DNA of 64,000 nucleotides. It comes from Legionella qingyii. GTDB lineage: Bacteria > Pseudomonadota > Gammaproteobacteria > Legionellales > Legionellaceae. The stretch's first letter is position 1. Every line of letters begins with the position of its first letter. The translations under genes were made by a program, and so were the position numbers. The stretch is from assembly GCF_003184185.1 (NCBI RefSeq), contig NZ_QHJG01000003.1:62001-126000 (forward strand), given 5' to 3'. Under the pieces are notes generated by a model. That model had not been told where the DNA came from and did no database searches. It saw nothing but the letters and a program-made list of their open reading frames with translations. Below are positions 27,892 to 38,978 of this stretch, piece by piece.

Positions 27892-28043
27892 GTACGGATG
27901 GTAACTAAATAGAATATTTTTGAGCCAATTAATTTGATAACATTCTTTAGGTGAATATGCAACAATAAGAATTGACATTTGGAATTGTGGTGCAGCATTC
28001 GGATTTTTGTTAAATTATATTTTTTAACTTAAATGAGTAACTT

Positions 28044-28529
28044 ATGCCTTCTTTTGATATTGTCTCTGAAACAAACATGGTTGAATTACGTAATGCGGTT
28101 GATAATGCTGTGCGCGAAATGGGTACGCGCTTTGATTTTCGGGGTGTAGAGTCAAGCATTGAACTTAAAGAACTGACGGTGACATTACGAGCTGAAGCAG
28201 ATTTTCAAGTTAGGCAATTAGAGGATCTATTCCGTAATCATTGCAGTAAACGCAATGTTGATGCTTCGGGAGTGGAAATAGAAGATGAGCCAGTGCACAG
28301 TGGAAAATTTTATTCCTTAAATATGACTTTTAAGCAAGGAATCGATCAACCAATAGCTAAAGAGATTGTGAAATGTATAAAAGATTCCAAGATTAAGGTT
28401 CAGGCGTCTATTCAGGGAGACAAAGTTCGTGTAACAGGTAAAAAGCGCGATGAATTGCAAGAGACAATCGCTCTTTTGAAGAAATCAAACATCAAATTGC
28501 CATTGCAATATGAGAATTTTCGAGATTAA
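28044..28529 (+). CDS. yajQ: YajQ family nucleotide-binding protein
   Basis: The 161-residue protein matches YajQ throughout: [20 protein letters not shown] at the start, [19 protein letters not shown] and [12 protein letters not shown]. Family members bind nucleotides, and some bind cyclic di-GMP and modulate transcription. The length is normal. It is monocistronic, convergent with bepA across a repeat. Confidence 0.95.
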   Translation: MPSFDIVSETNMVELRNAVDNAVREMGTRFDFRGVESSIELKELTVTLRAEADFQVRQLEDLFRNHCSKRNVDASGVEIEDEPVHSGKFYSLNMTFKQGIDQPIAKEIVKCIKDSKIKVQASIQGDKVRVTGKKRDELQETIALLKKSNIKLPLQYENFRD

Positions 28530-28559
28530 TTTTTGAAATACTGTCAGAAAAATTTTCTT

Positions 28560-28716
28560 CTATAAAATGGGGGAGAAATAGTAAGCCCCTCATCCGTTTT
28601 GTCGGCACCTTCTCCTCAAAGGGAGAAGAGACATCTGTTTGTTGAATAAAAAAACTCTATTAGTATAACTCGGTTAGTTGAATAAAAGGTTCCCTCTCCC
28701 ATTATGGGTGAGGGAG
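28560..28716. repeat. Dispersed intergenic repeat, type B, with terminal hairpin
   Basis: The gap between convergent yajQ and bepA contains CCCCTCATCC, CACCTTCTCC, GGGAGAAGAGAC and, at 28691-28715, TCCCTCTCCCATTATGGGTG followed by AGGGA, which folds into a hairpin. It is the reverse-complement relative of the repeat at about 15040-15175. Confidence 0.6.
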
Positions 28717-28730
28717 ATAGATATCTTAGT

Positions 28731-30116
28731 TTAATTCACAATTTCATCAATTTTGGCAGAAATCCTTGCTGATAAATAAGGATCTTTTTTTGCCAGGCCA
28801 CGGGCTACTTTAAGTTGAGCTACCGCTGCTCTTTTTTGTCCCTCAAGAAGTAAACATTGAGCCTGAGTAAAATAGGCATAACTTTTTTGATGTGATTGCG
28901 CTTGGGCTCGAGCTAACTCGCGACACAAAGGAAGATCGTGTTTATATTTTCTGCTTCCTTTAAGCAAGATACCGGTTGCTTTCTCATTTTGATTCGCAGC
29001 CAACAAACCTTGAGCGTATGCCATAAGTGCAGCGTAATTGTCCGGATAGTTTTTTTGTATTTCTTCTAATCGAGAGAGTGCTGCTTTATGTTGGGACATT
29101 CCTGTTTCAGCTTGCGCCATAGCAATTTGAAAATAGAGATTATTATTTTCTGCCAATAAAGGAGTCAAAATAGTAGCTGCTTTTGCATAATTATTATTAT
29201 TAATTAAGGTAAGGGCATGGCCATATTGACAGGCATGGGCGGGAGTTCTTTTGTTGCATTGATGCTCATAATAATCAAATAACGTCTTAGGATCTTGAGT
29301 TACAGATGTGCGGATTAATTCCTTAACTAAAGGATACTCAGGAGAATCTACATGTTTTTGGGGTGAAGATTGTGCGATACGGTTTTCTGCTTCAGCTATC
29401 CTGTCTCCATCCAGCGGGTGGGTACGTAGAATGGCAGGTACGTTTGCTGTGTAGTAATAACGTGAATTTTCCTGCATTTTTTTAAAAAAAGCAGCCATAC
29501 CTTTGGGGTTATATCCAGCTTTAGTCAACATATCAATACCGATCCTATCCGCCTCTTTTTCTTTGGAGCGGGTAAAATTGATATTGTCTTGTGAGAATCC
29601 TGTTAAGGCTCCCATCATTCCAGCCATTCCAACTGTGGGATTAATTACTCCTAAAGCAGCAGATGCCAGTATGGACGCAAGCATAGGAACACGCATTTGT
29701 TTTTGATGTTCGATCATTCTGTAGAGATGATGCAAACGTACGTGTGCGATTTCATGGGCCATTACCCCAGCAAGCTCACTTTCAGTACTGGTGGTTAAAA
29801 TAAGTTGTGAATTGATACCTATATGTCCACCAGGACCTGCAAATGCATTGATTTCATTTGATTTTACTATAAAAAAATCAGGTGTTTTAATATGACCCGC
29901 ATGAGCAAGGTTTTTCCCAATGCGATTAATATATTGGCTTGCCAATGGATTTCGTTCTACGCTTTCTGATTGATTGATTTGTTGCACGAATTCTTTTTCC
30001 AGTTGTTCCAACTCACTGGTTGAGAATGGAGACAGACCTTCGGCAAAAGAAGGCTGGGCAAAAATACTCGCTAACAGTATCCAACATATGCTTTTCTTAA
30101 TTTTCAATTTAATCAT
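28731..30116 (-). CDS. bepA: Periplasmic M48 metalloprotease/chaperone with TPRs (BepA-like)
   Basis: BepA in E. coli promotes assembly or clearance of outer-membrane proteins such as LptD. The protein has a signal peptide ending at SFA-EG, a zinc motif HEIAHVRLHH (HExxH) with the downstream Glu in EADRIG, a hydrophobic loop GVINPTVGMAGMMGALTGF, and a C-terminal TPR half (from about residue 290). The start is the ATG at 30116 rather than a TTG 12 bases upstream. At 461 residues it is close to the family length. Confidence 0.9.
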   Translation of the reverse strand: MIKLKIKKSICWILLASIFAQPSFAEGLSPFSTSELEQLEKEFVQQINQSESVERNPLASQYINRIGKNLAHAGHIKTPDFFIVKSNEINAFAGPGGHIGINSQLILTTSTESELAGVMAHEIAHVRLHHLYRMIEHQKQMRVPMLASILASAALGVINPTVGMAGMMGALTGFSQDNINFTRSKEKEADRIGIDMLTKAGYNPKGMAAFFKKMQENSRYYYTANVPAILRTHPLDGDRIAEAENRIAQSSPQKHVDSPEYPLVKELIRTSVTQDPKTLFDYYEHQCNKRTPAHACQYGHALTLINNNNYAKAATILTPLLAENNNLYFQIAMAQAETGMSQHKAALSRLEEIQKNYPDNYAALMAYAQGLLAANQNEKATGILLKGSRKYKHDLPLCRELARAQAQSHQKSYAYFTQAQCLLLEGQKRAAVAQLKVARGLAKKDPYLSARISAKIDEIVN

Positions 30117-30260
30117 TAGGCTACTCAAAAATTGAATAATTTGTTATCATTCACACATCGTAACTACTCATCCTCTCTCGTTATCCCGCCGTTTGTCCTT
30201 TGGGATTACGCCTATTTAGTGTTGAGCAGTTACCTTGCATCATAGAAAGGTACTTAAACA

Positions 30261-31313
30261 ATGCACAAAAAGTTTTTGCTCGCAGCACTTGAACAGGCCC
30301 GGATTGGACAAGGCCATTGCGCCCCTAATCCCTGTGTTGGCGCGGTTGCTGTGCAAAATGGAAATATTATAGCACAAGCAAGTCATGGAGGTGCAGGGAC
30401 TCCGCATGCAGAACAATTATTGTTAACACAGATTCCTCCTAAAATGCCAGGGGTTTGTCTATATATTTCTCTTGAGCCATGTAATCATTGGGGAAGAACA
30501 CCACCTTGTGTTGATGCGATTATTAATCATGGAGTGGAGGAAGTTGTTTTTGCTTATTTGGATCCTAATCCAGTTGTAGCTAAAAATAATTCCTCAGAAA
30601 AATTACGTGCCCATGGAATTAAGGTGACGCATTATCCTGTAGATGAAATTACCGAATTTTATAAAAGTTACTCCTACTGGACTGTAACCAAAAAGCCAAG
30701 AGTAACAGTGAAAATTGCGCAAACGCTAAATGGTAAAATTGGACGCTCGGTAGGGGAGCGTGTTATTTTGTCGAATGCTTTATGTGAAGAGTTCACGCAT
30801 CAAATGCGTGCTGCCGCGGATGTGATTCTTACTACTGCCAAAACAGTGGGTCTGGATAATCCCAAGATGAACGTGCGTTTAGGCCAGGAAGAACAGGCAA
30901 AGCCTGTTGCAATTATTGATAGGCAGTTGAGTCTTGGCCTACAATCTATAATTTTTTCAACCGCGGCTCATTGCCATGTGTATCATTGCAATGAGCGAGA
31001 AGTTTCTTATCCTAACAGTACTTTGCATTTCATGCCCATGAAAAATGGAGTAATGGATTTAGATGCTGTGATCAGCCATCTTGGTGAGCAGGGATATCAT
31101 GATGTTTGGGTTGAAGCAGGAGGGGCCCTTTTTAGTGCACTGCACCAAGAAAGGTTAGTTCATCGAACTTATTTATATATTGTTCCAAGTATTTTGGAGC
31201 ACGATGCAATTTCAGCATACCAGCAGAGTGGGATATTTGACCGAGCGCATACTATTTCTTGGCATGCTATGGGCGACAATATGATAGCATGTCTGGATTG
31301 GCTGGAGGATTAA
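30261..31313 (+). CDS. ribD: Riboflavin biosynthesis deaminase/reductase RibD
   Basis: RibD carries out deamination of the GTP-derived pyrimidine and then reduction of its ribosyl side chain. The deaminase half has the zinc site PHAE and PCNHWGRTPPC. The reductase half (from about residue 145) begins KPRVTVKIAQTLNGKIG and includes WVEAGGALFSAL. The length, 350 residues, is normal. The gene is 29 bases upstream of ribBA and certainly cotranscribed; no FMN riboswitch is visible upstream. Confidence 0.95.
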   Translation: MHKKFLLAALEQARIGQGHCAPNPCVGAVAVQNGNIIAQASHGGAGTPHAEQLLLTQIPPKMPGVCLYISLEPCNHWGRTPPCVDAIINHGVEEVVFAYLDPNPVVAKNNSSEKLRAHGIKVTHYPVDEITEFYKSYSYWTVTKKPRVTVKIAQTLNGKIGRSVGERVILSNALCEEFTHQMRAAADVILTTAKTVGLDNPKMNVRLGQEEQAKPVAIIDRQLSLGLQSIIFSTAAHCHVYHCNEREVSYPNSTLHFMPMKNGVMDLDAVISHLGEQGYHDVWVEAGGALFSALHQERLVHRTYLYIVPSILEHDAISAYQQSGIFDRAHTISWHAMGDNMIACLDWLED

Positions 31314-31342
31314 ATGAACACTGGATCAAATGAGGTCGCGTT

Positions 31343-32551
31343 ATGAAGTATTCATTAGCTACAATAGAACACGCAGTGGAAACACTCAAAGCCGGTAAAA
31401 TGGTTATTTTAATGGATGATGAAGATAGGGAAAATGAAGGGGATCTGGTTGTAGCCGCTGATTATGCAACGCCAGAAGTAATTAATTTTATGTCTCGTCA
31501 TGGTTGTGGTTTGATCTGCTTGTCTATGGCTGATGAACTAATTGATAAATTACAATTACCAATGATGGCGCAAAACAATAGGTCTCCTTATGGTACTGCA
31601 TTTACTGTATCTATTGAGGCCGCAGAAGGTGTATCAACAGGTATTTCCGCTAAAGATAGGGCTCAGACTATTAAAGTCGCAATTGCTGCTGAGAGTGGCC
31701 CTACTGATGTTATTTCTCCAGGACATGTTTTTCCTTTGCGTGCCAAGAAAAAAGGCGTTTTAGAACGTCCTGGACAGACAGAGGGTAGTGTTGACTTAGC
31801 AAAACTCGCTGGTTTAACTCCTGCCGCTGTAATTTGTGAAATTATTAACGAAGATGGCACCATGAGTAGACGTGATGAATTGGTTGCATTTTCCGAAAAA
31901 TATAATATTCCTCTGGTAACGATTAAAGATTTGATAGAATATCGAATTCGTCATGAAATGTTAGTCAAAGCGGCTGCTTCAACACGTATTCCTTTGCAAG
32001 ACAAAGGTGATTTTAATATGACTGTTTTTGCAAATGAACTTGATTGTGCAGAACATTTTGCATTGGTGAAGCCGCCTATATTTGCTAATCGCGCGCCTCT
32101 AGTGCGTATTCATTCGGAATGTATTACAGGTGATATTTTTGGCTCTTGTAAGTGCGATTGTGGCAATCAATTGGAACAGTCTTTGTCCCTGATTGCGGCT
32201 GAGGGTGGTGTTTTAATCTATTTACGCCAGGAAGGGCGAGGAATTGGTTTAGCAAATAAACTAAAAGCTTATGCCTTGCAGGAGCAAGGTTGGGATACCG
32301 TTGATGCGAATCATCAACTAGGTCTTCCTGCAGACAGCAGAAATTATGCAGTTGCCTATCAAATAATTAAATATTTTGGTATTGATGCAATAAGATTATT
32401 AACCAATAATCCATCAAAAATTGCTGCTGTTGAATGTTATGGAGTAAAGGTTATGGAGAGAGTGCCTTTAGAAATAGAACCTACTAAGGAAAGTCACAGA
32501 TATTTAAAAACTAAGAAAGAGAAAATGGGGCATTTATTGGCGATAACTTAG
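31343..32551 (+). CDS. ribBA: Bifunctional DHBP synthase / GTP cyclohydrolase II
   Basis: The protein makes both riboflavin precursors. Residues 1-205 are the DHBP synthase domain, with DDEDRENEGD and SRHGCGLIC. Residues 206-402 are the cyclohydrolase II domain, with the zinc cysteines in GSCKCDCGNQ and the GTP site RQEGRGIGLANKL. Both catalytic sets look intact, in contrast to fusions where one half is degenerate. It follows ribD directly. Confidence 0.95.
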   Translation: MKYSLATIEHAVETLKAGKMVILMDDEDRENEGDLVVAADYATPEVINFMSRHGCGLICLSMADELIDKLQLPMMAQNNRSPYGTAFTVSIEAAEGVSTGISAKDRAQTIKVAIAAESGPTDVISPGHVFPLRAKKKGVLERPGQTEGSVDLAKLAGLTPAAVICEIINEDGTMSRRDELVAFSEKYNIPLVTIKDLIEYRIRHEMLVKAAASTRIPLQDKGDFNMTVFANELDCAEHFALVKPPIFANRAPLVRIHSECITGDIFGSCKCDCGNQLEQSLSLIAAEGGVLIYLRQEGRGIGLANKLKAYALQEQGWDTVDANHQLGLPADSRNYAVAYQIIKYFGIDAIRLLTNNPSKIAAVECYGVKVMERVPLEIEPTKESHRYLKTKKEKMGHLLAIT

Positions 32552-32585
32552 GTCAGTGTTTTGATTCGTTTGTAGCCACGGTATA

Positions 32586-32661
32586 TTGTAGCCTGGGTGC
32601 AGCGTAACGGAACCCGGGTCTTAATAAATCCAAGTTCCGTTACGCTGCACCCAAGCTACAA
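32586..32661. repeat. REP-like palindrome, full length
   Basis: TTGTAGCCTGGGTGCAGCGT and its near-perfect inverse ACGCTGCACCCAAGCTACAA bracket a loop containing CCCGGGTC. The element lies between ribBA and pyrG. It is the clearest copy of the dispersed family. Confidence 0.8.
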
Positions 32662-32706
32662 TGGAATCCGAATTCTCTATTTCTCTACTGAACAGTACTT
32701 AATTAG

Positions 32707-35183
<2,477 letters not shown>

Positions 35184-35221
35184 TCAATTTCTTCCTTCTA
35201 CATCCCATGGGATTGGCATCA

Positions 35222-35230
35222 TGCTATAAT
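35222..35230 (+). promoter_or_regulatory. Extended -10 promoter of the YDPIDT gene
   Basis: TGCTATAAT is a perfect -10 with the TGn extension, 28 bases before the ATG at 35259. No good -35 is seen. Confidence 0.55.
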
Positions 35231-35258
35231 ATATTTAAACCGTTCTTTTGAGCATATT

Positions 35259-35546
35259 ATGAAAAAGTCTAAATGGCATGAAATTAAAAAGCTCGATACT
35301 CAAGAAAAATTGAGTAACGATGAAATTAATTATGATCCTATCGATACTAAAAAGGAATTAGATGAGATCGGGAGAATTTCTTATGATCCAATCGATACTC
35401 GACATGAAATGGAAGTTCTTACTAATACTCGCGTGGGTGCAACAGTTCTGCCTGCGCAACTGATGAACCAGAAAAATCCTTTAGATCCTATTGATACACC
35501 TGCTGAAACCGAAGATTTTGAGCCCAATGCCCCAAAACTTCGCTAA
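35259..35546 (+). CDS. Small repeat protein (YDPIDT motifs), unknown
   Basis: The 95-residue hydrophilic protein has three copies of a D-P-I-D-T motif: NYDPIDTKKELDEI, SYDPIDTRHEMEVL and LDPIDTPAETEDFE. Each is followed by an acidic helix-prone stretch, so the chain looks like three short linear-motif units. There is no signal peptide or membrane segment. It has its own extended -10 promoter, so it need not depend on kdsA transcription. I do not recognise the family. Confidence 0.65.
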   Translation: MKKSKWHEIKKLDTQEKLSNDEINYDPIDTKKELDEIGRISYDPIDTRHEMEVLTNTRVGATVLPAQLMNQKNPLDPIDTPAETEDFEPNAPKLR

Positions 35547-35588
35547 TCTGTTACATTATTCTGATTTTTAGTCGCTTTTAATTGCTCA

Positions 35589-36345
35589 CTATTTTTTAAA
35601 TTTTTTAACCATTTTTTTTTCAGGGTTGGCTTTATGTAACTGGCGTAAAAACATGATAAATTGGGTACTATTGCCTTTATCTGCTTGCTTCCAGTAAACG
35701 CGACTTGTTCGCATGTTTAAAGCACCAAAAATTGTTTTCCCCCAGCGGCATTTTTCCGTATGAACTACTTTTGACATAAGGTTGATTTGAAAAATGTGTT
35801 TCATCCAAAAACAAGACTTCGATGTCTGACGGATTGTTTTGCTCAATCGACTCAACAATCTCATTAATACGAGATTTTTTTTCTTCTACACAAGGGGCAT
35901 TTTTAGGTAATGTCTTAGAAAAACGTTTATAAACATAGCCCAGACGATTGAGCGATTTGACAATAGTGTTATCACACTCATAAGCCTTGTTTGCTGAACC
36001 TGTCTTTCAATACATTGATTTACCAACCCGCTTCTTGATAACCGTAGTCTTGAGGGACTGGCTGAGTAATTCTTCAAGCTGGCCTTCAATAGCAGGGGCT
36101 TTTTGCGCTGTGCGACCCGGTGGCTTTCTAGTTCTTAAACCTGCTGGCCCTTCTTGCAAATAGCGGTTAAGCCATAGTCGTATCGTAATGATGTTTCTGT
36201 CCAGGTAGCGTGCTATCTCTGGAGCCGATTTACCACCCGCAGACAGAAAAACATAGTGAGCTCGTTCACCAATATTCGTATTTTTTATAAGGCGAAGGCG
36301 CTGCAATTCGGAGCACTCAGATTCAGTTAAGGATATCCTTATCAT
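35589..36345 (-). mobile_element. Degenerate IS630-family transposase gene
   Basis: The N-terminal 112 codons (36345-36007) encode an HTH region (MIRISLTESECSELQRL, KSAPEIARYLDRNIITIRLW) typical of IS630 transposases. After that the frame breaks. In other frames the minus strand still encodes RLGYVYKRFSKTLPKNAPC and EVLFLDETHF, the latter a DDE-domain motif, and then GENNFWCFKHANKSR. At least two frameshifts and shortening show it is dead. The first 164 bp recur in inverted orientation at 38815. Confidence 0.8.
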
Positions 36346-36429
36346 TCTTTACACTTCAATTTATTAAAACGTGTGCCAAGGGTACATTATTTCTATGATT
36401 TGCACTGGATATTTAATGAGGGCTGCTTA
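36182..36429 (+). repeat. Left arm of a 248-bp inverted repeat
   Basis: This arm is the IS630 transposase 5' end plus the first 60 or so bases of an acetyltransferase gene. Its reverse complement is at 38731-38978 with equal length and only scattered substitutions (for example I20M, E27G, F33L, S35C in the transposase part). Together the arms bracket 2.3 kb. Confidence 0.8.
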
Positions 36430-36494
36430 GTTATGAATGAATCAATGCAGTACGAATTCTAAACTTACATCTGGCTGTTGCGTTACAAAAATAC

Positions 36495-37055
36495 TTACAT
36501 TCCAGCTTGAAATGACCAAGCAAAAGAAACCCCTGTATAGATTTGTTCTTGATGATCCAGATAAGTCATAAGCGTCGTGCCCTCCCAGATGGGTTGGTTT
36601 ATTCCTTGATCAGTTAACTCAGTTTTATTATTTTCTCCATATACTTTCCATAAGCCATTGTGATGCTTGAAGCTCAGTTTCGTTTGATCATGGCCCAATC
36701 TGGCAAGAACATGTACCGATATTTTTAATTTATATTCTTCTCTAAGAGCAGAGGCAAGACGATTTGCAAAAGAAGTTATCGTTACGTTATCAAAAAAGGT
36801 TACTATCAAATAAATATCGGTAATAGATGCGGGTAATTTATTGATGATTAATTCATGTGCTAATAAATCTGGAAATAAATGATGAACATTAGGAATGTCG
36901 GCCATTAAATCAACAATGAATAACTTATTATCCTTAATCTGCTCATTCAATACATAGCCTTGTTTATAAACAACAATGTTTGATTCAGGCTGTTCTTTCG
37001 AGAGAGACTTCACAAAGTCTTTATTTATTTCATTATCTATTATCAGCATCATCAT
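36495..37055 (-). CDS. C80-like fold protein lacking the catalytic dyad
   Basis: I find no known name for this 186-residue protein. By eye it follows the same order of elements as its upstream neighbour: a first beta strand MMMLIIDN, a second strand LFIVDLMA, a helix FPDLLAHELIINKL, a strand DIYLIVTFFD, a helix SFANRLASALREEY and a strand KISVHVLARLGHD. The last part (HHNGLWKVYGENNK) resembles the strand pair that closes the MARTX autoprotease domain. Where the neighbour has His50 and Cys88, this one has Leu and Phe, so it is probably inactive as a protease. It starts 11 bases after the neighbour's stop. It may be a regulator, a partner or a decayed duplicate. Confidence 0.6.
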   Translation of the reverse strand: MMMLIIDNEINKDFVKSLSKEQPESNIVVYKQGYVLNEQIKDNKLFIVDLMADIPNVHHLFPDLLAHELIINKLPASITDIYLIVTFFDNVTITSFANRLASALREEYKLKISVHVLARLGHDQTKLSFKHHNGLWKVYGENNKTELTDQGINQPIWEGTTLMTYLDHQEQIYTGVSFAWSFQAGM

Positions 37056-37066
37056 AGGATCACCAT

Positions 37067-38143
37067 CTACTTAAGTTTAGGACTTTCAGCTTGAAACTCA
37101 TCATTTTGATCACAAATACCTTTCAATTCCAGTAATGCTGCTTTGGTTCTCTTAGTTGCACATACTTCATTGGTTAAAAGAGCCACAACGCTGTTTTTAA
37201 GGGTGGAATCTGGTTTAAGAACTTCATCACGAAGCGAATATAAATCACTTAATTTCTTATCTTTAGTCTCGATACCAAGAATGAAATCCGGTACCCAACT
37301 GTCCTTTACTGAATGCTTTTCAATTTCCAACTCGGCAATTCTATTGTTAACAATAATAAGAGCTTGTTTTCTTGCTGCTGAAAGAGATTCTTCTAATTTA
37401 AATGAATTAGGAGTGATGCAATAGTTTTGATTGCTATCCAGAGCAACTCTTATATCAGGATATCTGCTGGAATCCTGGTAGTATTTATCATTAATATGCG
37501 TTTCAATATTCGTTCTATTTATCATGAGTTTGTACAATTCAGAACGAAGGCTACCTATACGCTTTTCTAATTCCATACTGTTTGCCCCAGCAGTTTGAGT
37601 TTGTAATTGTTTTAGTTCCGTCCTTATATCATTTATTCTTCTTTCAATAGGATCTGTTGCTTTTTTCATTTCTGCATCATAGGCATTCTTTTGTCTTGCA
37701 GGTAAATATCTAACAGTGATCGATTTATCAAAATTTGGAAGTAATTTCATTCCGCTGGCTTTTTCTTTTATAGCCAGATCATTGACTGCTTTAATCGTGA
37801 TGTTTAGATAATTTTTCTCATAAAGATATTTGGCTACCTTAGTTGCGTAGTTTTGATTATTCTGTAGAAAACCAATCTCACAACCTATTAAATCAATGGT
37901 AACCTCTTTATCTTTGGACAAACCATGTTTTATGAGATTTTCTGCAAAGGCCTCGGGGGAGAGCAATTGTTCTCCAAACTGTTTCTGAGAGGCATGTCCA
38001 AAGCAAGTGATTCTGGTTTCCTCTTTAAGCAGGTCCTTTGAAGGTTGTTCCGTAAATTTCCCAATTTTTTCGTTATATTTTTTGGCAAGATTACTACCAT
38101 GATAATTTACGGCATCGTCATTGGGATCCATTAATATAATCAT
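37067..38143 (-). CDS. Putative C80-family (MARTX/TcdB autoprotease-like) protein
   Basis: The N-terminal 145 residues of this 358-residue protein follow the order of the C80 cysteine protease domain of MARTX and clostridial glucosylating toxins. A first strand IILMDPNDDAV is followed by a helix with SNLAKKY, then the His motif RITCFGHASQ (His50), a helix SPEAFAENLIKHGL, the Cys motif DLIGCEIG (Cys88), and a later segment KAVNDLAIKEKASGMK that matches the family's SSELAxDxxGxK strand. Residues 150-215 are a Lys/Glu-rich coiled coil; residues 216-358 are unrecognised. In known members, inositol hexakisphosphate of the host activates the protease. No toxin repeats are present, so it may act as a stand-alone effector or enzyme. 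This is an inference from remembered motifs. Confidence 0.6.
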   Translation of the reverse strand: MIILMDPNDDAVNYHGSNLAKKYNEKIGKFTEQPSKDLLKEETRITCFGHASQKQFGEQLLSPEAFAENLIKHGLSKDKEVTIDLIGCEIGFLQNNQNYATKVAKYLYEKNYLNITIKAVNDLAIKEKASGMKLLPNFDKSITVRYLPARQKNAYDAEMKKATDPIERRINDIRTELKQLQTQTAGANSMELEKRIGSLRSELYKLMINRTNIETHINDKYYQDSSRYPDIRVALDSNQNYCITPNSFKLEESLSAARKQALIIVNNRIAELEIEKHSVKDSWVPDFILGIETKDKKLSDLYSLRDEVLKPDSTLKNSVVALLTNEVCATKRTKAALLELKGICDQNDEFQAESPKLK

Positions 38144-38177
38144 TTTTAAACTGAACGTGTATTGGCATATTTAAAGT

Positions 38178-38194
38178 ATAGACGTAAAGTCTAT
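38178..38194. promoter_or_regulatory. Dyad upstream of the C80-like pair
   Basis: ATAGAC-GTAAA-GTCTAT is a perfect 6-bp inverted repeat about 35 bases before the ATG. On the minus strand a TATACT-like -10 overlaps its downstream edge, so it could be an operator. Confidence 0.35.
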
Positions 38195-38341
38195 GATCGA
38201 AATGGCAGGTGGTTGGACACATGAATCTATGAATTATGTGTATCAGAAGAATAGGGGGATAGTTGGATAAGTATTCTAATGGACAAGAACAACCCAATCC
38301 GAAGGATTATATTTTCTTTACCATTAAATCGGTTGTTTGTC

Positions 38342-38787
38342 CTATAAAGGCACCCTCTGTGGGGCATAATTATCTACCTCTATAAATCCTGCCTTGCTAT
38401 AAACATGTTTCGCTCGAGGATTATTCTTATCGGGATCAATAAAAAAAGTATCCGCCAGAGGATCAACAGATTTGTTATAAAAACTGACAAATTCAATTAA
38501 CGTTGGTGCAGCGAGGCCTTGGCCTAAATATTTTATATTTCCTATACCAAAATCAAGACCAATGGTATGACCTGAGGGTGACAAATTACTTCTATGAACA
38601 TCGGATAACTTTTGATCTGCTTGTAAATATCCGAGAGAACAAAGCAAAACGGTATATTATCAACTAAGCCAATCCAATACTCTGTTGTACCATAGAAATA
38701 CTGTTGTTTTCTGCCACGAATAAAATTTAATAAGCAGCCCTCATTAAATATCCAGTGCAAATCATAGAAATAATGTACCTTTGGCAC
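38342..38787 (-). pseudogene. Frameshifted GNAT acetyltransferase (AAC(6')-like)
   Basis: Two overlapping frames give one protein. The first (from GTG 38787) encodes VHYFYDLHWIFNEG, YWIGLVDNIPFCFVLSD; the second continues LQADQKLSDVHR, GLDFGIGNIKYLGQGLAAPT and DPDKNNPRAKHVYSKAGF. These are the Q/RxxGxG/A acetyl-CoA loop and C-terminus of a GNAT related to aminoglycoside 6'-acetyltransferases. A single frameshift near 38630 joins them. Its first 60 bases are duplicated at 36370-36429. It is probably dead; activity on any drug is not implied. Confidence 0.75.
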
Positions 38788-38978
38788 ACGTTTTAATAAA
38801 TTGAAGTGTAAATAATGATAAGGATATCCTTAACTGAATCTGAGTGCTCCGAATTGCAGCGCCTTCGCCTTATGAAAAATACGAATATTGGTGGACGAGC
38901 TCACTATGTTCTTCTGTGTGCGGGTGGTAAATCGGCTCCAGAGATAGCACGCTACCTGGACAGAAACATCATTACGAT
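38731..38978 (-). repeat. Right arm of the 248-bp inverted repeat
   Basis: This is the reverse complement of 36182-36429. The inner end lies inside the acetyltransferase pseudogene, the outer end inside the truncated exported-protein gene, where the match stops abruptly at 38978. Confidence 0.8.
38815..38978 (+). mobile_element. IS630 transposase 5' fragment
   Basis: The first 55 codons of the transposase (MIRISLTESECSELQRL to DRNIITI) are present, then the sequence switches to unrelated DNA (TSRNVFDCC). It is a partial second copy in opposite orientation to the one at 36345. Confidence 0.8.

Noticed and set aside
30129..30260. Possible FMN riboswitch before ribD
   Set aside because: The region is too short and lacks the RFN element's conserved segments.
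37143..37424. Plus-strand frame inside the C80-like gene
   Set aside because: It is antisense to a better supported gene and has no ribosome-binding site or recognisable motif.
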